DNA of 64,000 nucleotides from positions 4,151,001 through 4,215,000 of the forward strand of contig NZ_PKFQ01000001.1 of assembly GCF_002939475.1 (NCBI RefSeq), in the 5' to 3' direction. Under the pieces are notes generated by a model, which ran no database searches, was not told the origin of the DNA, and saw only the letters and a list, made by a program, of their open reading frames with translations. Shown here one piece after another: positions 16,560 through 25,673 of the stretch (within the stretch, counting starts at the first letter, position 1; every line of letters begins with the position of its first letter). This stretch comes from Streptomyces cinnamoneus. Its GTDB lineage: Bacteria > Actinomycetota > Actinomycetes > Streptomycetales > Streptomycetaceae. The translations under genes were made by a program, and so were the position numbers.

Positions 16560-17510
16560 TCAGGCGACCGAAGCGGCTCCCGCCGCACCCGCCGCCGGCT
16601 GCTCGGCGGTCAGCGCCCCGCGGATGCCGGCCGCCACCTCGCCGTGCACGGGCAGGGCGAGATGCCCGACGCCGCTCACCCGGACGTTGCGCGAAATGAG
16701 ATCCGGATGGTCGATAGCGGCGGTCTCGACGGGGACCATGATCTGATCGAGCTCACTCCAGAAAGCGATGAAATGCGTCGCGCAATGCGGGGCGGGCGCG
16801 GCAAGTTCGGCGATGACTTCCGAATCGGGACGCATCTGCCGCACCAGCGGGTGGGCGGACATGGCCGGCGCCACACGGGTGCCGCCGTGGGGCGTGCCGA
16901 GCGTGACCAGCGTGCGCACCCGGGCGTCGCCACCCATCCGCTGGATGTAATACCGCGCGATCAGGCCGCCCAGGCTGTGTCCGACCATGTCGACCTGCTG
17001 CCGTCCCGTCCGGGCGCAGACCTCCTCCACGTGGCGCGCCAGCAGTGCGGCCGCCGTGCGGACGTCGCAGGTGAGGGGCGAGTAGTTGAGGGACCACACC
17101 TGCCGCCACCCGTGCCGCCGCAGCGAGCGCCGCAGCAGTATGAAAACCGAACGGTTGTCGATGAAGCCGTGCAGGAGGAGGACCGGTGGCCGGTCGCCCG
17201 GCATGTCGTCCGAGGGCCCGGGCGTGTCGGACCGGATCGGTGGATCGGACCGCACCGGCGTGTCGGACCGCAGGGCCGGCGCGGACGGCACGTCCAGCAT
17301 GTCCAGCGTGTCCACGTCCACGGTCATGTCCGCCGTGTCCGGGACGGGAGGGGTGGGCGGGCGGCGTTCCTGCAGGATCCCCGTGGGATAGATCAGGACG
17401 TGCGCGGTGAGGATCGCCAGCTCGAGCACCGTGGACCGCACGAGGGCGGCCGACGGGCGCACAAGAGCACAAGGGCGAAGGAAGCTGAAAAGAAAGGGCA
17501 AGGCCCTCAT
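16560..17510 (-). CDS. Secreted or membrane-bound lipase-like alpha/beta-hydrolase
   Basis: A 316-residue hydrolase. The start is ATG 17510, with GGGAGG about 10 nt upstream; the open frame extends further upstream but only as Arg/Pro-rich noise. The N-terminus is basic and hydrophobic (RALPFLFSFLRP, then STVLELAILTAHVLIYP), suggesting a signal or anchor. The core has VLLLHGFIDNRSVF (oxyanion loop), the nucleophile elbow VGHSLGGLIARYY, and His in GVGHLALPVHGEV. The closest family is the triacylglycerol lipase / lecithin-acyltransferase-like group. The substrate is unknown. A repetitive RSDTP tract (about 75-110) lies between the anchor and the core. Confidence 0.88.
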   Translation of the reverse strand: MRALPFLFSFLRPCALVRPSAALVRSTVLELAILTAHVLIYPTGILQERRPPTPPVPDTADMTVDVDTLDMLDVPSAPALRSDTPVRSDPPIRSDTPGPSDDMPGDRPPVLLLHGFIDNRSVFILLRRSLRRHGWRQVWSLNYSPLTCDVRTAAALLARHVEEVCARTGRQQVDMVGHSLGGLIARYYIQRMGGDARVRTLVTLGTPHGGTRVAPAMSAHPLVRQMRPDSEVIAELAAPAPHCATHFIAFWSELDQIMVPVETAAIDHPDLISRNVRVSGVGHLALPVHGEVAAGIRGALTAEQPAAGAAGAASVA

Positions 17511-17897
17511 GGCCGACCGACCTCCCGAACGGCACCCGGAAGGCGGCTCCCTGCCCCGTGTGCCCTCGCGGGCAGCTGTGCGCGGCCTGGCGGGCGGACG
17601 CGGCGCCGTGCGGCGTACGGCATGACGGCCCCGTGGCCCGGCGGACCTCGTCGCGGCTCCCCTCACTTCCGCTCCGTGGCCCGGCGGCTCGTATCCGGGT
17701 GGCTCTGGTGGCCCGTGAGACGCGGGGTGCGGCAGCGATGCGTAGCGAACGTGGTGTCCCACGTGTGATTTCCCCCTCGCTCTCCACCGCGAAACGGCCG
17801 GTTGCGGGATGCTGGAGATAACGTTCGTTCACGTCCTCGGCGCTGTGGGCGCGAGGAACCTCGCGGCGGTCGACGGCAGTCGTACATGGAGGCAGTG
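17511..17897. other. Divergent intergenic region between lipase and icmB
   Basis: This 387-bp gap holds the promoters of both flanking genes. Open frames cross it but lack convincing codon bias or protein-like composition. GAGATAACG around 17815 could be part of the icmB promoter. No repeat, RNA gene or strong dyad was seen. Confidence 0.5.
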
Positions 17898-18311
<414 letters not shown>

Positions 18312-18317
18312 GACCCC

Positions 18318-18595
18318 GTCGGGGGCGTGGCTCCGGTGTCGGTCGGGGGTGCGTTTCGGTGTCGTCCGGGGCCGCGCTTTCGATGTCGTCCGGAGCTGCG
18401 TTTCCGGTGTCGTGCGGGTGTGTGGCCCCGGTGTCGGTCGGGGGGCGTTTCCCGGTGTCGTTCCGGGGCGCGGCTCTCGTGTCGGTCGGAGCCGCGCTTC
18501 CGGTGTGGTGTGGGGTGTGGCTCCGGCGTCGGTCGGGGCCGCGGCTCCGGTGTCGTTGGGGCGTGCTTCCGGCGTCGTTCGGAGGCGTGGCTCCC
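18318..18595. repeat. Degenerate 24-bp tandem repeat, about 11 copies
   Basis: From 18336 to 18595 the DNA is a run of 22-24 bp units, consensus GTGTCGKTCGGGG followed by CCGCGCTTCCG, with a partial unit before it. Since 24 bp is a multiple of three, frames stay open through it and encode 8-residue repeats, but there is no start, ribosome site or stop context for a real gene. It fills nearly the whole gap between icmB and the DUF5691 gene, which point towards each other. Confidence 0.75.
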
Positions 18596-18652
18596 ACGTT
18601 TCCCGGGGTCCCGCAGGGCCGGTTCGGGTGCGCGGCTGCGCCGCGCTTGCCC

Positions 18653-20254
18653 TCAGCCGGCCGCCGCGAGCTCCGCTCGCATCGTGGCGCGCAGCCGCAG
18701 TGTGCCTATGAGGCGCTCGAACGCCTCCGTCCAGTAGTCCGCGCCGGGTGTGGTCGGGACGGATTCCGCTGCCGCGGGGCGGACGGTCAGCGCTTCCAGC
18801 CGGTCCGCCTGCTCAGGGTCGAGGCAGCGCTCGGCGAGGCCCATGACCCCGCTGAAGCTCCACGGGTAGCCGCCCGCGTCCCGGGCGCAGTCCAGCGCGT
18901 CCACCACGGCCCTCCCCAGTGGTTCGGCCCACGGCACCGCGCACACCCCCAGCAGCCGGAAGGCCTCCGACAGGCCGTGTGCCCCGATGAAGTCGGCCAC
19001 CCACACGGCCCGTTCCCCCGCGGGCAGCGCCGAGAGCAGTTTCGCGGGGTCCAGCCAGGAGGAGCCCGCGGGCGCGGGCGGTGACGCGGCGGCGCCGAGC
19101 AGCACCCGCGACCACTCCGCGTCCCCCTGCCGCACCGCCGCCCGGCACCAGGCGGCGTGGAGATCGGGCTGCCAGCCGTCTGCCACCGGCAGGGCGACGG
19201 CCTCCTCGGCGCTCCGGACCCCGAACCGCTCGCACCAGAGGGACAGCGGTGCCGCCTCCACCAGCTGGGTCAGCCACCACGAACGTTCACCCCGCCCGGC
19301 CGGGGGTTTGCGCACGACGCCGTCCCGCTGCATCGCGCTGTCGCACTCGTGCGGCGCCTCGACCACGATGCGCGGACCGCCCTCCCCGGTGCGGTCCAGG
19401 GCGACACAGGCCCGGGCCCGCGCCGCCATCCGCTGTGAGAGCGCGGAACCGGGGAGGGTGGACAGCAGTTCGGCCGCCACGGCGCGTACGTTGCGGCTGC
19501 GATCGGAAAGGGCCTGCTCGAAGAACGGCTCGTCGGCGGGCGAGCACTCCTCCCGCAGCACGTCCAGGAGCAGGAGCCGGTCCTCGGCCCGTTCCTTCGG
19601 CCACGTCGCGGCCAGCATCTCCCGCGCGGCGGACGGATCGCGGTGCCGTACCGAGGCCAGCACGGCGACACGTTCGGCGAACAGCCCCTCCTGCCACACG
19701 CGCTCTTCCCGGCCCCCGCCGGCTTCGCCCGTGGCGGCCGGGGCCGTGGCTCCCGCGGCGTGGCCGCGGAGGGCGTACTTCCACTGCGGATTGAGCCGGG
19801 CCAGCCACAGGGCCCGGGGGCCGCCCAGTGCCAGCGCGTCCGGCCGCAGGTCGCTACGGGCGCGGGCGGCTTCCAGCAGTGCGGGCAGCAGGGCGGCGGG
19901 GGCGCGGTATCCGTGCCGGTTGGCGGCCGCGAGCCACTGGGGCAGCAGCTCGGTGAGGTCGGGGGCGCCACCGCGCCGCCCGCCGCCCGGCGCCGCCCGG
20001 TCGGCGAGCAGCAGCGCCAGCCGCCGCCGCGCGGCGTCCGGCAACGGGGGCCTGGGATCCTCGGGCGCCGCCTCGGGCCGCGCCGCCGCGGGCGCCGGAA
20101 GCAGGGCGGCGCGACGCTGCACCGTCCGTAGCGCCGCGGCGTCCAGCAGGGCGCCGGCGGTGTCCTGCCCGGCCCGGGGAGGAGCGGGCGGCGTGCGCCG
20201 CTCGGTGCCGAGCAGGGCGGCCGAGACGAGGTCGTCCCAGGTGCCGGTCGTCAT
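18653..20254 (-). CDS. DUF5691 family protein
   Basis: A 533-residue cytoplasmic protein starting TTGTWDDLVSAALLGTERR, the typical opening of DUF5691. The body is Ala/Leu/Arg-rich and helical, with segments such as SALSDRSRNVRAVAAELLST-like EQALSDRSRNVRAVAAELL that resemble HEAT-type repeats (about 240-270). No catalytic motif is apparent. It lies downstream of the SWIM gene on the same strand and belongs to the MoxR/VWA/SWIM module. The biochemical role is unknown; a scaffold function is a guess from the HEAT-like pattern. Confidence 0.82.
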   Translation of the reverse strand: MTTGTWDDLVSAALLGTERRTPPAPPRAGQDTAGALLDAAALRTVQRRAALLPAPAAARPEAAPEDPRPPLPDAARRRLALLLADRAAPGGGRRGGAPDLTELLPQWLAAANRHGYRAPAALLPALLEAARARSDLRPDALALGGPRALWLARLNPQWKYALRGHAAGATAPAATGEAGGGREERVWQEGLFAERVAVLASVRHRDPSAAREMLAATWPKERAEDRLLLLDVLREECSPADEPFFEQALSDRSRNVRAVAAELLSTLPGSALSQRMAARARACVALDRTGEGGPRIVVEAPHECDSAMQRDGVVRKPPAGRGERSWWLTQLVEAAPLSLWCERFGVRSAEEAVALPVADGWQPDLHAAWCRAAVRQGDAEWSRVLLGAAASPPAPAGSSWLDPAKLLSALPAGERAVWVADFIGAHGLSEAFRLLGVCAVPWAEPLGRAVVDALDCARDAGGYPWSFSGVMGLAERCLDPEQADRLEALTVRPAAAESVPTTPGADYWTEAFERLIGTLRLRATMRAELAAAG

Positions 20255-20600
20255 GTGCGTGCCTGCCTTTCGTGTCGCTCGCAGTCTCGGTCGTGTGTCG
20301 ACATGTCTTGGCTCGTGTTCTGACTGTCGCGTTGTCGCTTCATCGGGGCGGGAGCATGGGGGTGCCGCGTTCGGCGCCGCGATGTCCCGGGCGCCACTTC
20401 AGGGGCGTGTCGCCAGGCGGTCGCACCGGCTGCGGGTACGGGCGTGGGAGCGGGAGGACGGGATGCCGGGCGTTGAAGATCGCGCCCGGCCGGTGCCGAC
20501 CCGCCCGCCGACCGTGCCGGCCGGCACGATGCAGTGGGGGCGCTTGCCCCGGGCCACGGGCGCCGGGCGGCGCTGGGTGCCGGAGGCCGTTCGGTGCGCG
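20255..20600 (-). other. 346-bp gap between the SWIM and DUF5691 genes
   Basis: CGTGCCGGCCGGCACG at 20513-20528 is a perfect 16-bp palindrome and may terminate or attenuate the SWIM transcript. The rest reads through as open frame on the minus strand, but codon use is not gene-like. CGTGTCG/TCGTGTG-type words recur near 20270-20310. No clear promoter for the DUF5691 gene was identified. Confidence 0.45.
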
Positions 20601-21989
20601 TCAGAGCGCCACCGGCTCCGGGGCCCACGTCGCCAGCGGTGTGAAGCCCCGGTGGCCGCATTCGCCGAAGACCGTCACCGGCCCGCCGCCGGATATGGCC
20701 GCGAGCTGCCACAGCCCCGTACCGTCACCGCCGCCGCGAGAGGCCACCGGCAGCGCCGACTCACCCTCCACGTCGCTCATGTGCCACCTGCGTCCGCCGT
20801 CGCCCGGCACCGGTATCACCGAGGACAGGACCACCGGCCATGCCTCCAGCCAAGGGTCGCCCCGCAGGGCGTCGCCGTAGGCGCGCAGGGCGTCCCGGGC
20901 GTCGCCGCCCGGCGGCGGGGCGGGGCAGGGCTCGGGTGCGCCGTGCCTGGTGCCCAGGACCGCGCGCAGCGGTCGCGCGGAAGGGTGAAAGGCCAGGTCG
21001 GCGTCCAGGGCGAGCCCCACGGGCAGGGACAACTCGGGGGCGCGGCCCGCCGCCCCGTAGGACAGGAGAAGGGCCATGCGGCCCGTCTCGCGGCCGTGGA
21101 GCCAGATGCGGCGGGTGGTCAGGCGGCCGTCGTCACTGTCCCGCTGGGCCAGGACGAGCCAGTGGTCGCGCACGAGCGGGCCCGCGGCGAGCAGGGCCGC
21201 CGCGTCCGTGCTGATGCCGACGCGGCTGCGCACCGTCGCGGCCAGCGCCTCGGGCAGCTCCTCCACGCGCAGGTACCCCTGGCTGAGGGTGTGCAGCAGA
21301 GCGCACTCCTCCAGCATGCGCGACGCCCAGTCCGTCCCCGCCCCGGACCCGGCGAGCGAGGCCAACTCCCTTACCCAAGCGGCCAGTCCGGGTGCCTGGG
21401 CGTCGACCATGCGGGCCGCCGTCTCCTCCCACTGCCCGTACCGCGCCCCCTCGACCGCGGCCAGCCCGCCCCGCAGCAGATCGGACAGCCGCTGCTCCAA
21501 CTCCGAGGCACCCGTGGCGATACGCCCCGCCCGCCGCTCGGCACGCCGCCGCGCCGCCTCCGTGTCCACCGGGGCCGTGGCACCCCCCACTGCCCCGGCC
21601 TCCGAATCGGCCCGCTCGGCACGCCCCCGGCGGCGCTCCAGCCACTGCCCCGCCCAGTCCGGCGGGGCGTCCGCGGCCGGCACCGCGGCCGGCCCCTCCG
21701 TCCACAACAGCAGCAACCCCAGGGCGTGTTTGCAGGGGAACTTGCGGCTCGGGCAGCTGCAGTGGAAGCCCGGTCCGCCCTGCCCCGCCAGGTCCACGAC
21801 CGTCCGGTACGGCTTGCTGCCGCTGCCCGCGCACTCCCCCCACACCGCGCCCACGCCCCCGTCCGTGTGCGCACCCGGGCCCGACCACGGTCCGGGCGCC
21901 GCGAGCTTCGCGCCCGCCTTACGTGATGCGGCGTCAGGTGCGAGCGCGAGCACCTGTTCCGCCGTCCAGCGTTCCCCCTGCGGATTCAT
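20601..21989 (-). CDS. SWIM zinc-finger protein
   Basis: A 462-residue protein whose SWIM finger (about residues 70-95) reads FHCSCPSRKFPCKHALGLLL, matching CxCx(n)CxH. SWIM domains bind DNA or protein partners. The remainder is helical, with an acidic middle and VVLSSVIPVPGDGGRRWHMSD near the C-terminus. The start at ATG 21989 lies exactly 7 nt after a TACCTT -10 box, so the gene should be leaderless. It is divergent from the MoxR operon. The gene set resembles Escherichia coli YehL/YehM/YehP/YehQ, where YehQ is the SWIM member; that comparison is from memory. Confidence 0.88.
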   Translation of the reverse strand: MNPQGERWTAEQVLALAPDAASRKAGAKLAAPGPWSGPGAHTDGGVGAVWGECAGSGSKPYRTVVDLAGQGGPGFHCSCPSRKFPCKHALGLLLLWTEGPAAVPAADAPPDWAGQWLERRRGRAERADSEAGAVGGATAPVDTEAARRRAERRAGRIATGASELEQRLSDLLRGGLAAVEGARYGQWEETAARMVDAQAPGLAAWVRELASLAGSGAGTDWASRMLEECALLHTLSQGYLRVEELPEALAATVRSRVGISTDAAALLAAGPLVRDHWLVLAQRDSDDGRLTTRRIWLHGRETGRMALLLSYGAAGRAPELSLPVGLALDADLAFHPSARPLRAVLGTRHGAPEPCPAPPPGGDARDALRAYGDALRGDPWLEAWPVVLSSVIPVPGDGGRRWHMSDVEGESALPVASRGGGDGTGLWQLAAISGGGPVTVFGECGHRGFTPLATWAPEPVAL

Positions 21990-21996
21990 GCCCCCG

Positions 21997-22078
21997 AAGG
22001 TAGGGCCACCCACTGACAATCGCTCTGACCTGCGGATTCGACGGGCAAAGGCCGATTGTCAGTGGGGTGGTGCAGGGT
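21997..22078. promoter_or_regulatory. Two face-to-face PafBC-type DNA-damage promoters
   Basis: CCCACTGACAATCG (22009-22022) and CGATTGTCAGTGGG (22053-22066) are perfect inverted copies. Minus strand: TTGTCAGTG (22019-22011), 8 nt, TACCTT (22002-21997), 7 nt, ATG of the SWIM gene. Plus strand: TTGTCAGTG (22056-22064), 8 nt, CAGGGT (22073-22078), with the MoxR GTG 38 nt on. Both fit the RecA-independent damage promoter TTGTCRGTG-N8-TANNNT that PafBC activates in mycobacteria; only one -10 base deviates. Confidence 0.8.
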
Positions 22079-22116
22079 GTGAGACGCATCCCGGAACCGC
22101 ACGACGAGGGGGACTT

Positions 22117-23217
22117 GTGACCGTGTCCGGAATTGAGACCGAAGCCCTGCGACCGCACGCCGAGGACGCCTTCGCCGACGAGCTGAAGGCCCTCGCCGCG
22201 GCCGACGACCGGCCCAGGCCCGAGCATTGGCGCCTGTCGCCCTGGGCCGTCGCCACCTACCTGCTCGGCGGCACGCTGCCCGACGGCACCGTCATCACGC
22301 CGAAGTACGTCGGCCCGCGCAGGATCGTCGAGGTCGCCGTCACCACGCTGGCCACCGACCGGGCCCTGCTCCTGCTCGGCGTGCCCGGCACGGCCAAGAC
22401 CTGGGTGTCCGAACACCTGGCCGCCGCCGTCAGCGGTGACTCCACCCTGCTCGTGCAGGGCACGGCCGGCACCGCCGAGGAGGCCATCCGCTACGGCTGG
22501 AACTACGCCCGGCTCCTCGCCCACGGCCCCAGCCGCGAGGCGCTCGTGCCCAGCCCGGTCATGCGGGCCATGGCCCAGGGCATGACCGCGCGGGTCGAGG
22601 AGCTGACCCGCATCCCCGCCGACGTCCAGGACACGCTCATCACGGTCCTGTCGGAGAAGACCCTGCCCATCCCCGAGCTCGGCGAAGAGGTCCAGGCCGT
22701 GCGCGGCTTCAACCTGATCGCCACCGCCAACGACCGCGACCGCGGCGTCAACGAGCTCTCCAGCGCCCTGCGCCGCCGCTTCAACACGGTGGTGCTGCCG
22801 CTGCCCGCCACGCCCGAAGCCGAGGTGGACATCGTCTCCCGGCGCGTGGACCAGCTCGGCCGCTCCCTCGACCTGCCCGCCACCCCCGACGGCATCGACG
22901 AGATCCGCCGCGTCGTCACGGTCTTCCGCGAGCTCCGCGACGGGGTCACCACCGACGGCCGCACCAAGCTCAAGTCGCCCTCGGGCACGCTGTCCACGGC
23001 CGAGGCGATCTCCGTCGTCACCGGCGGGCTCGCCCTCGCCGCGCACTTCGGCGACGGTGTGCTGCGCGCCGGCGACGTGGCCGCGGGAATCATGGGCGCC
23101 GTCGTCCGCGACCCCGCGGCGGACCGGGTGATCTGGCAGGAGTATCTGGAGACCGTCGTCCGTGAGCGCGACGGCTGGAAGGACTTCTACCGCGCCTGCC
23201 GCGAGGTGTCGGCATGA
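22117..23217 (+). CDS. MoxR-family AAA+ ATPase
   Basis: A 366-residue AAA+ protein. Walker A is LLLGVPGTAKTW, the Walker B region ARVEELTRIPADVQDTL, sensor 1 FNLIATANDRDRG, and the arginine-finger segment LSSALRRRFNTVVLPLP, all typical of MoxR ATPases, which act as chaperones with VWA partners. GTG 22117 follows GAGGGGG with good spacing. Its stop overlaps the next start (ATGA), and that gene overlaps the VWA gene likewise, so the three are one translationally coupled operon. Transcription probably starts near 22085 from the damage-type promoter. Confidence 0.92.
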   Translation: MTVSGIETEALRPHAEDAFADELKALAAADDRPRPEHWRLSPWAVATYLLGGTLPDGTVITPKYVGPRRIVEVAVTTLATDRALLLLGVPGTAKTWVSEHLAAAVSGDSTLLVQGTAGTAEEAIRYGWNYARLLAHGPSREALVPSPVMRAMAQGMTARVEELTRIPADVQDTLITVLSEKTLPIPELGEEVQAVRGFNLIATANDRDRGVNELSSALRRRFNTVVLPLPATPEAEVDIVSRRVDQLGRSLDLPATPDGIDEIRRVVTVFRELRDGVTTDGRTKLKSPSGTLSTAEAISVVTGGLALAAHFGDGVLRAGDVAAGIMGAVVRDPAADRVIWQEYLETVVRERDGWKDFYRACREVSA

Positions 23218-25673
23218 CGCCGCCCGCCACCGCGACCCCCGCGCTGCTGGGCGTCCGCCATCACGGCCCGGGATCGGCGAGGGCCGTGAGGGCGGCTCTC
23301 GACCAGTGCCGGCCCGACGCCGTGCTGATCGAGGGGCCGCCGGAGGCCGACGCCGTCGTCCACCTCGCGGCGGAGGAGGGCATGCGCCCGCCCGTGGCCC
23401 TGCTCGCCCACGTCGCGGACGACCCCGGGCGCGCCGCGTTCTGGCCGTTCGCCGAGTTCTCCCCGGAGTGGGTGGCCGTCCGGTGGGCACTGGCGCACGA
23501 CGTCCCGGTGCGCTTCATCGACCTGCCCGCCGCCCACTCCCTCGCTGTGGACGAAAAGCCGCACCGCGCGGGTGACGGCAGCGGCGAGGGCGAGGGGGGC
23601 GGCGAGGGTGACGGTGGCCGACCCGTCGCACCACGGCTCGACCCCCTGGCCGCGCTCGCCGGAGCCGCCGGTTACGACGACCCCGAGGTGTGGTGGGAGG
23701 ACGCCGTCGAGCACCGCCGCGCCGGCGGCCCGGCCGGCGGCGACGCCCTCGCGCCCTTCCGGGCCGTCGCCGAGGCCATGGCCGAGCTGCGCGCAGCCTT
23801 CGGGGAGGAGGCCGCCGACGGCGGGACCGGCGGCGACGGGCCCGCCGACCGGGACGCCGTCCGGGAAGCGCACATGCGGCTCAAACTCCGTGAGGCGAAG
23901 CGTCAGTTCGGCGACGCCGTAGCGGTCGTCTGCGGCGCCTGGCACGTACCGGCCCTCGCCGCCAAGCGGACCGTCGCCGCCGACCGGCAGCTGCTCAAGG
24001 GCCTGCCCAAGGTCAAGGCCGAGCTGAGCTGGGTGCCCTGGACCCACCGCCGGCTCGCCCGGTGCAGCGGCTACGGCGCCGGAATCACCTCGCCCGGCTG
24101 GTACGGACACCTCTTCCACGCCCCCGACCGTCCCGTCGAGCGCTGGATGACCACTGTCGCCGGCCTGCTGCGCGACGAGGACTTTCCCGTCTCCTCCGCG
24201 CACGTCATCGAGGCCGTACGGCTCGCGGACACCCTGGCCGCCATGCGCGGCCGCCCGCTCGCCGGGCTCGCCGAGACCACCGACGCGATCCGGTCGGCGA
24301 TGTGCGACGGTTCCGACGTGCCGCTGGCGCTCGTCCAGGACCGGCTGGTCATCGGGGACGTGCTCGGCGAGGTCCCCGAATCCGCGCCCGCCACACCGCT
24401 CCAGCGCGACCTCGCGCGGCTCCAGCGGAGCCTTCGCCTCAAGCCCGAAGCGGCCCATCGTGACCACGAGTTCGACTTGCGCAAGGACGTCGACGCGGCC
24501 CGCAGCCTGCTGCTGCACCGTCTGCGGCTGCTCGGCGTCGGCTGGGGCGAGCCGGCCCGCCACCGCTCAGGGCTCGGGACGTTCCGCGAGAGCTGGCGGG
24601 TGTGCTGGGAGCCCGAGTTGTCGGTGCGGATGGCCGAAGCGGCGGCCTGGGGCACCACGGTGGAGGCCGCGGCGACGGCGAAGGCGGAGTCCCTGGCCCG
24701 TGAGGCGACGTCCCTCGCCGAGGTCACGGCCCTCGCTGAGCGCTGCCTCCTCGCGGGGCTGCCCGCCGCCCTGCCCGTCGTCATGCGCGCCCTCGCCGAC
24801 CGCGCCGCACTCGACGCGGACGTGGGGCACCTGGCCCGGGCCCTGCCCGCCCTCGTGCGTTCCGTGCGGTACGGCGACGTGCGCCGCACCGACACGGCCG
24901 CCCTCGGCGAGGTGGCCGCGGGGCTGGCCGAGCGCGTCTTCGTGAGCCTGCCCGCGGCGTGCGCGGGTCTCGACACGGACGCGGCCGAGGAGATGCGGGG
25001 GCACATTGACGCGGTGCACCAGGCGGTGGCCCTGCTCGGCCAAGCCGGCCGGCCGCCCGCCGGGGAGACCGAGGCGGAAGAGACCGATACGGGCCCCCAG
25101 GCCGCCGATGCCGATGCCGCCGATGCCGACGTCGCCGCTGCCGGTTCCGGCATACGCGGCCGTTGGGCCGCCGTGCTCAAGGTTCTCGCCGGGCGCGACG
25201 GGCTGCCGGGCGGCATCCGGGGACGGGCCGCGCGGCTGCTGCTCGACGACGGGCGGCTGACGGACGACGAGGCGGCACGGCTGATGGGCCTCGCCCTCTC
25301 GCCTGGCACGGCCCCGGCCGAGGCGGCCGCGTGGATAGAGGGCTTCGTCGGCAGCGGGGGCGCCGGCGGCATGCTCCTCGTCCACGACGAGCGCCTGCTC
25401 GGGCTCGTGGACACCTGGCTCACCGGCGTTCCACCGGACGCGTTCACGGACGTCCTGCCGTTGCTGCGGCGGACCTTCTCCGCGTACGAGCCCGGCGTGC
25501 GGCGCACGCTCGGCGAACTGGTCCGGCGGGGCAGGGCGAGCGGCGCGGAGGCCGTCCGCGGCGAGGGAACGAGGAACGGGTTCGGCGCGGGCCTGGACGA
25601 GGAGCGCGCGGCGGCGGTGCTGCCGACGATGCGCCTGCTGCTGGGCATCGCACACACAGGGGGAACGGAATGA
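23214..25673 (+). CDS. DUF5682 family protein of the MoxR/VWA module
   Basis: An 819-residue protein. It opens ALLGVRHHGPGSARAVRAAL and DAVLIEGPPEADAVVH, features of the DUF5682 family. A linker of Gly/Glu/Asp repeats (about 120-140, GEGEGGGEGDGG) interrupts the N-terminal domain, and VVCGAWHVPALAAK follows. The HHG and EGP motifs recall TraB/ChaN-type folds, but no reaction can be assigned. The C-terminal half is helical with another acidic Ala/Asp linker near 625-645. It is coupled at both ends to the MoxR and VWA genes. The E. coli counterpart would be YehM (from memory). Confidence 0.85.
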   Translation: MTPPATATPALLGVRHHGPGSARAVRAALDQCRPDAVLIEGPPEADAVVHLAAEEGMRPPVALLAHVADDPGRAAFWPFAEFSPEWVAVRWALAHDVPVRFIDLPAAHSLAVDEKPHRAGDGSGEGEGGGEGDGGRPVAPRLDPLAALAGAAGYDDPEVWWEDAVEHRRAGGPAGGDALAPFRAVAEAMAELRAAFGEEAADGGTGGDGPADRDAVREAHMRLKLREAKRQFGDAVAVVCGAWHVPALAAKRTVAADRQLLKGLPKVKAELSWVPWTHRRLARCSGYGAGITSPGWYGHLFHAPDRPVERWMTTVAGLLRDEDFPVSSAHVIEAVRLADTLAAMRGRPLAGLAETTDAIRSAMCDGSDVPLALVQDRLVIGDVLGEVPESAPATPLQRDLARLQRSLRLKPEAAHRDHEFDLRKDVDAARSLLLHRLRLLGVGWGEPARHRSGLGTFRESWRVCWEPELSVRMAEAAAWGTTVEAAATAKAESLAREATSLAEVTALAERCLLAGLPAALPVVMRALADRAALDADVGHLARALPALVRSVRYGDVRRTDTAALGEVAAGLAERVFVSLPAACAGLDTDAAEEMRGHIDAVHQAVALLGQAGRPPAGETEAEETDTGPQAADADAADADVAAAGSGIRGRWAAVLKVLAGRDGLPGGIRGRAARLLLDDGRLTDDEAARLMGLALSPGTAPAEAAAWIEGFVGSGGAGGMLLVHDERLLGLVDTWLTGVPPDAFTDVLPLLRRTFSAYEPGVRRTLGELVRRGRASGAEAVRGEGTRNGFGAGLDEERAAAVLPTMRLLLGIAHTGGTE

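Noticed and set aside
17511..17762. N-terminal extension of the lipase
   Set aside because: The upstream 84 codons are Pro/Arg noise; GGGAGG before ATG 17510 and the hydrophobic segment after it fix the start.
18318..18595. Repeat array as a CRISPR locus
   Set aside because: Units are contiguous with no unique spacers, and no cas genes are nearby. The same holds for the 19-bp array at 29740-29910.
21076..22116. N-terminal extension of the MoxR ATPase
   Set aside because: This frame overlaps the SWIM gene antisense and crosses the divergent promoters; GTG 22117 has a proper ribosome site.
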